From: JANOXC01 sp031418215
GTDB lineage: Bacteria; Bacteroidota; Bacteroidia; AKYH767-A; OLB10
Assembly: GCA_031418215.1 (NCBI GenBank)
Contig: JANOXC010000153.1
Coordinates: 1-50,016, forward strand
Direction of reading: 5' to 3'
DNA: 50,016 nt
Shown piece after piece: positions 43,179-50,016 of the stretch. The notes beneath the pieces are model-generated. The model had not been told where the DNA came from and ran no database searches. It saw only the letters and a program-made list of their open reading frames with translations. Position 1 is the stretch's first letter; each line of letters starts with the position of its first letter. The translations under genes were made by a program, and so were the position numbers.

Positions 43179-43186
43179 TATATTCG
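43179..43186 (+). promoter_or_regulatory. Candidate -7 promoter box of the M14 carboxypeptidase gene
   Basis: TATATTCG matches TAnnTTCG, 19 bp upstream of the ATG at 43206. The terminator occupies the -33 area, so no TTG is seen there. Confidence 0.35.
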
Positions 43187-43205
43187 TGTAAATAAAAATA
43201 CAATT

Positions 43206-45569
43206 ATGAAAAAAGTGCTATTAATAGTTTTATTACTTGTCATCTCCAACTTATCGTTGCTGGCTACGGATAAATACCAGAGGGTTAAGATCTATTTTGA
43301 CGGAAGGAATCCAATTGAATTGGGAAAGCTTGGGATCGATCTTACCGAGGGGGAATTCAGGCAGGGAGTTAGTTTTACAGGTGAGATAAATGATAGAGAG
43401 CTCGATAAAATCCGTTCCAATGGGTTTCGACTTGAAGTATTGATTGAAGATTTAAAACAATATTACACTGATCATTCTCAAACTGCAAGTCAGGAAAAAA
43501 CATTGGTGAATGGATGTTTAGGCACAAATACACCAAGTTATGCAACGCCTGCTAATTTTTCATATGGTTCTATGGGAGGATTTTATACCTACAGTGAAAT
43601 GATGGTAATATTGGATAGCATGGTTGCAAAATACCCCAATCTTATTTCACTAAAACAGCCAATTGATACTACTCATACTTTTGAAGGCAGACTAATTTAT
43701 TATGTAAAAATTTCTGATAACCCTAATATACAGGAGGCAGAACCTCATGTTTTATATTCAGCTATTCATCATGCCCGTGAGCCCATTGGGATGTCGCAAA
43801 TGATTTTTTATATGTGGTATTTGCTGGAGAATTATAACAACAGTTCAGCAGTGCAGGCAATCGTCAACAATACAGAACTCTATTTTGTAACTTGTGTAAA
43901 CCCTGACGGATATATATATAATGAAACGACTGACCCACAAGGTGGCGGATTCTGGCGCAAGAACAGGAGGGATAATTTAGACGGAACTTTTGGTGTTGAC
44001 CTTAATCGCAATTATGGCTATCAATGGGGAGCTGATGATATTGGATCATCACCTGATGGATTTGCTGAGACCTACCGTGGGACTGCACCTTTCAGTGAGC
44101 CGGAAACGAGAGCTATGAAGCGCTTTTCCGATTCAATTCATTTTGCGATGGCGTTAAATTATCATTCTTATGGCAACTTGTTAATTTATCCATGGGGTTA
44201 TATCGCCAACTATTATACGCCTGATTCTGCCCGTTATGCTACTTATGGTGCGTTACTCACAAAGTATAACAACTTTTTAGAAGGAACAGCGAATCAAACT
44301 GTACACTATCTGGTAAATGGAGGTTCTGATGATTGGATGTATGGGGATCAGCTAAGCAAGCCTAAAATTTTTGCTATGACTCCGGAAGTGGGGGATGGCA
44401 ATCAGGGATTTTGGCCGGTGCAAGCGGATATTATTCCATTATGCAACAACACCATGTTTTCCAACATGACACTAGCTTATCTTGCAGGAGCATATGCCAA
44501 TGTTGAAGATCAGAGTCCTCTAAATATTTCTTCTATTTCAGATAATGAATATTATAACATACGATCTATTGGATTAGACACTACAGGAACATTTACTGTT
44601 TCCGCAACAGCAATATCAGCAAATATTGTCTCAATAGGTTCTCCAAATATTTATTCTGGTATATCGACTTTATCCATTATTAACGATTCTCTCAGCCTTC
44701 AACTATCTTCAGCGATTTCACCTGGCGATGAAGTTAAATATATATTATCAGTGAGCAACGGCCTGTTTTCTATTAATGACACTATTACCCGAATCTATGG
44801 ATTACCAACTGTTGTTGTTTCAGAAAATGGAAGTACGCTTTCCAATTGGAGTAATACCGGTTCAATATGGGGCACTGACAACACCTATTTTGTTTCTCCA
44901 TCCACATCTATTGCCGATTCACCATTTGGCTTATATCAATCGAATGCAAATAGTGAATTGTTGCTCAATAATAGCATTAATCTTACAACAGCCGTTTCGG
45001 CTTCCATCAGTTTTTATGCACGTTGGGAGATCGAGGCTGACTATGATTTTGCACAATTATCGGCTTCCACTGACAATGGAGCAACATGGATACCTGTCTG
45101 TGGGAAATACACTGTTCCTGGATCCATTAACCAAGATTTTGATAATCCGGTTTATGATGGATTCCAAACGAGTTGGGTAAAAGAAGAGGCTAGTCTTAAT
45201 GATTTTTTAGGACAAAGTATTCTGTTACGGTTTAGATTGTTGAGTGACGGTTTTCAGGAGTATGATGGGTTTTATTTTGATGATTTGGCAATTAGCAAGA
45301 TAGACGCTACTGCAATCAATGAAAATCAGGATGTTGACAATCATTTTTCTTTGACGCCTAACCCGGTTACCAATACGTTGTTTGTGAATGGAAAAAATAT
45401 TTATTCTGTTTCTATTTTGACACTTGCCGGCCAAAATATTTTGGAATCCAAGACCAATGAACGATTATTTAACTTGACCGAATTACCTGCCGGAATGTAC
45501 TTGTGTCAGGTTCAATTTATAAATGGTATGGTTCAATCATCAAAATTTGTAAAAACAAATGGACGTTAA
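43206..45569 (+). CDS. M14 zinc carboxypeptidase, T9SS cargo
   Basis: This 787-residue protein has a signal peptide (through LSLLA). A propeptide-like region spans about 22-110. The M14 domain spans about 120-430: zinc ligands His189 and Glu192 (IHHAREP), the carboxylate-binding NRNY at 267-270 (DLNRNYGYQWG), third zinc ligand His320 (LNYHSYGNLLIYPWGY) and the catalytic Glu394 (MTPEVGDG). All key residues are present. Beta-sandwich regions follow, and the last ~75 residues form a T9SS sorting domain (LTPNPVTNTLFV, ILTLAGQNIL, PAGMYLCQV). It likely trims peptides outside the cell. Its 3' end overlaps the convergent glycosyltransferase by 4 bp. Confidence 0.95.
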   Translation: MKKVLLIVLLLVISNLSLLATDKYQRVKIYFDGRNPIELGKLGIDLTEGEFRQGVSFTGEINDRELDKIRSNGFRLEVLIEDLKQYYTDHSQTASQEKTLVNGCLGTNTPSYATPANFSYGSMGGFYTYSEMMVILDSMVAKYPNLISLKQPIDTTHTFEGRLIYYVKISDNPNIQEAEPHVLYSAIHHAREPIGMSQMIFYMWYLLENYNNSSAVQAIVNNTELYFVTCVNPDGYIYNETTDPQGGGFWRKNRRDNLDGTFGVDLNRNYGYQWGADDIGSSPDGFAETYRGTAPFSEPETRAMKRFSDSIHFAMALNYHSYGNLLIYPWGYIANYYTPDSARYATYGALLTKYNNFLEGTANQTVHYLVNGGSDDWMYGDQLSKPKIFAMTPEVGDGNQGFWPVQADIIPLCNNTMFSNMTLAYLAGAYANVEDQSPLNISSISDNEYYNIRSIGLDTTGTFTVSATAISANIVSIGSPNIYSGISTLSIINDSLSLQLSSAISPGDEVKYILSVSNGLFSINDTITRIYGLPTVVVSENGSTLSNWSNTGSIWGTDNTYFVSPSTSIADSPFGLYQSNANSELLLNNSINLTTAVSASISFYARWEIEADYDFAQLSASTDNGATWIPVCGKYTVPGSINQDFDNPVYDGFQTSWVKEEASLNDFLGQSILLRFRLLSDGFQEYDGFYFDDLAISKIDATAINENQDVDNHFSLTPNPVTNTLFVNGKNIYSVSILTLAGQNILESKTNERLFNLTELPAGMYLCQVQFINGMVQSSKFVKTNGR

Positions 45570-47488
45570 TTCAGAATCTGAATAGAGAGATCATCTGCAT
45601 AAAATTTTGCTTTGCCGGAATTCCAAACATACACAGATAGAATATTGTCTTTTGGTAAAGGGTCTGAGAAACGATAAGCAAGAAAAACAGGATACCATTT
45701 GCCTGGTGTTAATACATAGTCATTAGCATCTGCCCCTCGCCAAAGTACCGTTTTGTTTCCTTCGTCAACTTGCAAAACCAATGAGGCTTTCAAAGGAAGC
45801 GTATCGGTATATATCCAAACTTTTAACCAGATTACGCAGCCGTCGGAATATGTCATATCACTTAACTTTTTCTTGAAAGTAGGACCGAATTCTTTTTCTG
45901 AAGTATACCCAACAGCATGCAATCCTGAATAAAAATGGGCTGCTGTAATCATTGAAGTATCATCCCCGGGTTGAGCCTTTTCGAAGTCCCAAACAGTGCT
46001 AAAGACAGGATGGAAAATATCATTTTGCGCTTTTGTATTTGCAGAAGAGAATAAGCGCACACCTGAGTTAAAATAATTAATTTTTTCAACGAGGTGTGGG
46101 TAATATTGTGAAACAATTTGTTCAACTTCTTCCGGGTTTGCAGTATTTGACCATATGTAGCTGAAATAGGAAGTATTACTGTTGCTTGCAATTACATTGA
46201 GCTTTGCAAGCTGTGCCGGGCTGCTGCAATTATATAATTTATATGGTATTTTAATTTTGAACTTTTCATGATAATAATCGATATAATATGAAAAAAAAAC
46301 ATTGGCTACACTAGTTAGATTTTTTTCGCCATACTTGTGATTGTATTCAATTGTTTTTGCTACGGGCTCCTTGAATACAGCAAAATATTGTGTGGAATAA
46401 AATCTTTTTTCTGCAATAGTACTTAGACCAGTTAAGACTAATATAAGAAGGGCAACCGAAATTGATTTTTTTTCAGAAAAACTTTGAGGTAAAAAACTGA
46501 ACATAAACAGGAGAAAGTATGGGAAACTGAAGAGCATTATTGAATGCTGATAGACCGGGTTTTTAAATATTGAGTAAAAAAAGGCGATCAGGAATGGGAT
46601 AATAAAAAAGAGAACAGCAGTGAATCGCAGCTTGTATTTTGATTGCTGATTGAAAGCAAAATAATATATCAGGAAAGTAATGAAGAGCAGGAGATAAAAT
46701 GATAAAAGCCAATTGCTGTCGTTAAAAATATACTGAATTAATAAAAGAATAGCATTTGATTTAGGAGGTCCTAACCATCCTCCTGAACCCCCCAGGCCGC
46801 CAATGCTCAGCTGATACTTAAAAATGGAAAAGGAGGGAATCATCATTGCCAACATAACTACACCTGTACCGGTATATATTAAGCGTTTTTTTGCTGGGAT
46901 TAGAAAAAGTCCGGTAATTCCAATGATACCAATAAATAGAAAGGAGAAATAATGAATGTACATGCAAGCAGCACCTGCAATCATAAAACCAATATTATAA
47001 ACCCAGTCAATAGAATTCTTTTCGGAAAGAATTAGTTTAGTCCAAAAATAAACAGCGATTAATGAAAAAAATAATCCGGGACTGTATGGGCGTGCCAATT
47101 GACTATATAAAACTGGAAAAATCAATGTGGCAAAAGCTGCTGATGTAAGTAATGCAATATTGGTGTTAAACCACATTCTTGAAATTAGGAACAACATGAA
47201 AATTGATCCAATGCCAAGCAATACAAATGGAAAGCGAAGCGCGTTTTCACTTACACCAAATAAATTTGTCCATAAATATAAAAAAGCTTGAACACCTGGA
47301 GGATGCATGTCATTTAGCTTAACGCCCTGTTCCATGATTTCAGAGAAGCTATTGTAATGGAGGCGATTTAAAGCACTTAGCTCATCATTCGACAACGACC
47401 ATTCACCATAATGATAAAAACGCAGCAAGGCGCCTGTAATCATTATCGCAAAGAATGTAAATCGCTGAGCCAATGAAAGTTCTTTCAT
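45566..47488 (-). CDS. GT39-like membrane glycosyltransferase
   Basis: This 640-residue protein has a GT-C fold. About 10-12 transmembrane helices span residues 10-365. The first periplasmic loop carries the acidic pair WSLSNDELSALNRL (Asp/Glu catalytic candidates), followed by HPPGVQAFLYLW, all typical of the ArnT/PMT-like family (GT39/PF13231). The C-terminal ~270 residues are soluble and periplasmic and end in a beta-sandwich-like part (ADDLSIQIL). It would transfer a sugar from a polyprenyl phosphate donor to protein or lipid. It lies 9 bp after rlmB, as the last gene of the rmuC unit. Acceptor and sugar are unknown. Confidence 0.85.
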   Translation of the reverse strand: MKELSLAQRFTFFAIMITGALLRFYHYGEWSLSNDELSALNRLHYNSFSEIMEQGVKLNDMHPPGVQAFLYLWTNLFGVSENALRFPFVLLGIGSIFMLFLISRMWFNTNIALLTSAAFATLIFPVLYSQLARPYSPGLFFSLIAVYFWTKLILSEKNSIDWVYNIGFMIAGAACMYIHYFSFLFIGIIGITGLFLIPAKKRLIYTGTGVVMLAMMIPSFSIFKYQLSIGGLGGSGGWLGPPKSNAILLLIQYIFNDSNWLLSFYLLLFITFLIYYFAFNQQSKYKLRFTAVLFFIIPFLIAFFYSIFKNPVYQHSIMLFSFPYFLLFMFSFLPQSFSEKKSISVALLILVLTGLSTIAEKRFYSTQYFAVFKEPVAKTIEYNHKYGEKNLTSVANVFFSYYIDYYHEKFKIKIPYKLYNCSSPAQLAKLNVIASNSNTSYFSYIWSNTANPEEVEQIVSQYYPHLVEKINYFNSGVRLFSSANTKAQNDIFHPVFSTVWDFEKAQPGDDTSMITAAHFYSGLHAVGYTSEKEFGPTFKKKLSDMTYSDGCVIWLKVWIYTDTLPLKASLVLQVDEGNKTVLWRGADANDYVLTPGKWYPVFLAYRFSDPLPKDNILSVYVWNSGKAKFYADDLSIQILN

Positions 47489-47497
47489 ATGAATGTA

Positions 47498-48238
47498 TTA
47501 TTCTTTTATTGTGCTCTGTCGAATAGCTTCATACAAAATAACTGCAGCAGCCACAGAAACATTTAACGAACCAATATCGCCAACCATTGGAATTTTTACT
47601 TTCACATCTGCTTTCCGTAAATATTCTCCTGAAATTCCGTTTTCTTCAGATCCCATGATAATTACAGTGGGAATTTTTAAATCTATTTGGTGTACATATT
47701 TATCAGCTTTTTCAGTACATGCGACAACCTGTAAGCCACTATTAATAAGATAATCTAAAGTTGTTTTCAAGTTGTTTTCACGGCAAACGGTGATTTTGTG
47801 CAAGGCTCCTGCCGATGTCTTAATAGCATCGCTGTTGATTTGTGCTCCACCTCGTGATGGAATAATTACAGCATCCACTCCAAAACACTCACAGGTGCGC
47901 GCAATGGCGCCAAAGTTTCTTACATCAGTTATTCGATCTAGCATTAACAACAGCGGGGCTTTTCCGGATGCAAAAAGATCAGGTAAGATATCCTCCGTCT
48001 GACAATATGTAATGGATGAAAGAAAAGCCACTACACCCTGGTGATTGCGTGAAGCGATGCGATCAAGTTTTTCAACCGGGACGAGCTGATATACAATTTC
48101 CTTTTTCTTCAATAAGGCACGTAATTCATTCATCAATGGATTGTTGATTCCCCTTTGTATAAACAAGCGTTCCAATTCACGGTCTTCATTTACTGCCTCA
48201 ATAACAGCCCTTGTACCATATATAATATTGTCTTCCAT
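47498..48238 (-). CDS. rlmB: 23S rRNA 2'-O-ribose methyltransferase, TrmH family (RlmB type)
   Basis: This 246-residue SpoU/TrmH enzyme has a short N-terminal RNA-binding domain (about 1-75; IYGTRAVIEAVNEDRELERLFIQRG) and the trefoil-knot catalytic part. Motif 1 is DVRNFGAIARTCECFG, motif 2 is IMGSEENGIS and motif 3 is IPMVGDIGSLNVSVAAAVILYE. It methylates a ribose in 23S rRNA with S-adenosylmethionine. The exact target (G2251 in E. coli) is assumed from the family. It lies 25 bp after the GWxTD gene. Confidence 0.94.
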   Translation of the reverse strand: MEDNIIYGTRAVIEAVNEDRELERLFIQRGINNPLMNELRALLKKKEIVYQLVPVEKLDRIASRNHQGVVAFLSSITYCQTEDILPDLFASGKAPLLLMLDRITDVRNFGAIARTCECFGVDAVIIPSRGGAQINSDAIKTSAGALHKITVCRENNLKTTLDYLINSGLQVVACTEKADKYVHQIDLKIPTVIIMGSEENGISGEYLRKADVKVKIPMVGDIGSLNVSVAAAVILYEAIRQSTIKE

Positions 48239-48263
48239 TAACGATTTTTTATTCTATATTAAA

Positions 48264-49511
48264 TTAATGTTCACCAACAATTCTTCCTGAGCGCCAGGAA
48301 TCCACGGCCATGTACCATACGCTTTGATAGTTTATGCTTCGTTCTAATTCATAGTCGTTTTCAGAAAATGGATTGTTAACTTTTGAAAAAACAAACTGCA
48401 CATCAGGTATTCCTTCTGAAACAGAATACCTCCAGGTTTCATATTTCATATCACGGAATACTGATTTGGGAGGACCAAATATTATATACAACATTCCTCT
48501 ATCGGTTTTCCAACCCTCCAGGTAGGACGTGAATAATTTGTTGGCTTCAATTGAGCGATTGTAATATATGCGAATTAATTTACGACCTCTTTCATTATTG
48601 CCTGCTTTTGCCAGCCAGAAATCATCAATGGCTTTTTTCTTATCAGCTTTTTGTAGTAGGCTGTTATATTCCTCACGTGTACATAGATAGCGCAAAGATT
48701 CCAGTAACTGTTCTGACTTCGTAAATACAGGGAAATCGTCATCAAAACAAAACACGGTGAATCCTTGTTTGGTAACTGTATCAAATTGAAAATGATAAAA
48801 TCCTTCTTTAGGGAAAGATATTTTATTAAGTTCCGATATTTTCAGATAATAAATATAGTCAGCCGTATATTTGAAAGAAGAAAGAGGAATATCACTAAAT
48901 GGAGGGGGTGCCAGGGGAAAATTACGAAAGTAACATCGAACTGCGATACTATCTGTGTTTGAAGGTGGGGGTAATATTTTAACTGTTGTATTCTTGGGAA
49001 TATAAGTTTGGATAATTGGCTGTTCATTGAGATCAATCATATTAAAGAACTGAGCTGACTGCCACCCTGATTTTTTTACAGGGATAGAATATATATAACT
49101 CTGGTTCCTGCTCATATCTGTAAAATTAATTTTTAATATATAGTCATTACCTGCCAAAGCTTTGAAGTTAGTAGACCCCGTATAACCAGTTCCCAAACTA
49201 TCATAGATAATATGATAGACCATGGTGGAGCTGTCAATGATTTCCGGCTGATGATAGGAGGTAAATAAATTATAACTGATAGAGATGCTGGCTTCAAAAG
49301 CACCGGAATCACTTTTCTTAAAAAGCAAATCACTGTTTTTGAAATTGAAATAAAAAAGGCTGCTATCTTTATTCAAATGATAAATTTTAAATTGAGGATT
49401 ACAAGTATGTTCATGGTACAGTAAAGCATAATCAATTTTACTTAACTGTTTTTGCCCATTGCATGCGCAAAAAAACAGCACAATTGTAAAAAGGAAAACA
49501 TTACGACTCAT
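48264..49511 (-). CDS. GWxTD-domain lipoprotein
   Basis: The ATG at 49511 gives 415 residues and a lipoprotein signal (MSRNVFLFTIVLFFCAC, Cys17); a TTG at 49535 would add eight residues with no support. The first ~240 residues form two beta-rich regions. The GWxTD domain spans about 280-400 (EGWKTDRGMLYIIFGPP, with the naming Gly-Trp-x-Thr-Asp), preceded by a helical FWLAKAG stretch and followed by YETWRYS. The family is widespread in Bacteroidota with no established function. It overlaps the rmuC stop by 11 bp and so is translationally coupled with it. Confidence 0.9.
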   Translation of the reverse strand: MSRNVFLFTIVLFFCACNGQKQLSKIDYALLYHEHTCNPQFKIYHLNKDSSLFYFNFKNSDLLFKKSDSGAFEASISISYNLFTSYHQPEIIDSSTMVYHIIYDSLGTGYTGSTNFKALAGNDYILKINFTDMSRNQSYIYSIPVKKSGWQSAQFFNMIDLNEQPIIQTYIPKNTTVKILPPPSNTDSIAVRCYFRNFPLAPPPFSDIPLSSFKYTADYIYYLKISELNKISFPKEGFYHFQFDTVTKQGFTVFCFDDDFPVFTKSEQLLESLRYLCTREEYNSLLQKADKKKAIDDFWLAKAGNNERGRKLIRIYYNRSIEANKLFTSYLEGWKTDRGMLYIIFGPPKSVFRDMKYETWRYSVSEGIPDVQFVFSKVNNPFSENDYELERSINYQSVWYMAVDSWRSGRIVGEH

Positions 49512-50016
49512 GTTTAGAATCAAACAACTCACCAATATCTTCCGTTCTTTCGATTAGATTCTGTGGCATTGATTTACTTGTTTTAGATCCCAGCTGCTTG
49601 ACTTTTTCTGCTTTTGAAACAAGGTTCCCTTTGCCTGAATGTAACTTTTTCATTGTTTCAGCATAAGCATCTTTGGTTAAATCGAGTCGTTTGCCCAACG
49701 ACACGAGATCTTCAACAAGTCCCACAAATTTATCGTACATTTCTCCACTTTGTCGGGCAATCTCCATGGCATTGATATTTTGCTTCTCAATTTTCCAAAT
49801 GCTCGCAATGGTGCGGAGTGTGGCAAGGAGGGTAGAAGTAGTTACAATCACAATGTTCTTGTCAAAAGCTTCATTGAACAGCTCAGGATCATTTTCAATG
49901 GCCAATGCAAAGGCAGGTTCGCTGGGGATAAACATTAGGACAAAATCAAGTGTATTGAGATGGTATAGCAGTTGATAGTTTTTGGCGCCTAATTCCTTAA
50001 TATGTTTTTTAACAGA
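49501..50016 (-). CDS. rmuC: RmuC-family DNA recombination protein, N-terminal part beyond window
   Basis: The frame is open from the window edge to a stop at 49501 (171 residues visible), so the N-terminal half (membrane anchor and coiled coil) is missing. The visible part is the conserved RmuC core and tail: LDFVLMFIPSEPAFALA, then VIVTTSTLLATLRTIASIWKIEKQNINA and the GEMYDKFVGLVEDLVSLG region. RmuC limits DNA inversion and rearrangement and resembles restriction-type nucleases. The last ~35 residues are a variable acidic/Lys tail. It is followed by an 11-bp overlap with the GWxTD lipoprotein gene. Confidence 0.93.
   Translation of the reverse strand, partial: SVKKHIKELGAKNYQLLYHLNTLDFVLMFIPSEPAFALAIENDPELFNEAFDKNIVIVTTSTLLATLRTIASIWKIEKQNINAMEIARQSGEMYDKFVGLVEDLVSLGKRLDLTKDAYAETMKKLHSGKGNLVSKAEKVKQLGSKTSKSMPQNLIERTEDIGELFDSKHES

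Overview
The window is a chromosomal segment of a low-GC Bacteroidota bacterium. The evidence is: type IX secretion (T9SS) C-terminal sorting domains on secreted proteins; PorG-like (DUF6089) and PorV/PorQ-like outer-membrane proteins; a GWxTD lipoprotein; few Shine-Dalgarno sequences; and Bacteroidota -7 promoter boxes (TAnnTTTG or TAnnTTCG) close upstream of many starts. The gene set resembles Chitinophagia/Sphingobacteriia, but the exact lineage cannot be fixed from the sequence. I see no rRNA, tRNA, prophage, insertion sequence or CRISPR array. Most genes are housekeeping or envelope genes.

Layout. 1-4.8 kb: the N-terminal part of a secreted VCBS/FG-GAP protein, yajQ, an OmpA-type lipoprotein and a LamG-domain T9SS cargo. 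4.9-14.65 kb (minus strand): one long envelope operon in transcription order CBS-ACT protein, small Omp85 protein, NAD kinase, two tandem PorG-like barrels, isoprenyl transferase, BamA, two OmpH/Skp chaperones, ended by a clear terminator. 14.9-18.8 kb (plus): pdxJ, a PstS-like lipoprotein with a TPR protein, and tatA. 18.8-21.8 kb: an M-box (Mg2+) riboswitch, mgtE, a 2-hydroxyacid dehydrogenase and a Rid-family protein. 21.9-27.3 kb (minus): a penicillin-acylase-family hydrolase and a subtilisin-like T9SS cargo. 27.6-32.4 kb (minus): purK, purE, a PorV/PorQ-like barrel and a helix-hairpin-helix outer-membrane protein. 32.5-37.4 kb (plus): hpt, adk, obg, a PAP2 phosphatase, crcB and a PafA-type alkaline phosphatase. 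37.4-39.6 kb (minus): proS and an uncharacterised protein. 39.7-45.6 kb (plus): a Tyr/Gly-rich lipoprotein, a FadL-like barrel and an M14 carboxypeptidase with a T9SS tail. 45.6-50.0 kb (minus): rmuC (partial), a GWxTD lipoprotein, rlmB and a GT39-like glycosyltransferase.

How they work together. The large operon couples NADP supply and undecaprenyl-type lipid carrier synthesis to outer-membrane protein insertion (BamA, OmpH) and to PorG-like proteins linked to T9SS. The four predicted secreted proteins (VCBS, LamG, S8, M14) are likely or possible clients of that secretion route.

The most striking non-coding signal is the mgtE leader. Its Mg2+ aptamer has a 5' P1 strand that can also pair with a downstream segment. 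That segment can alternatively form a perfect 10-bp hairpin covering the mgtE start codon. This is a complete, readable model for translational control by an M-box.
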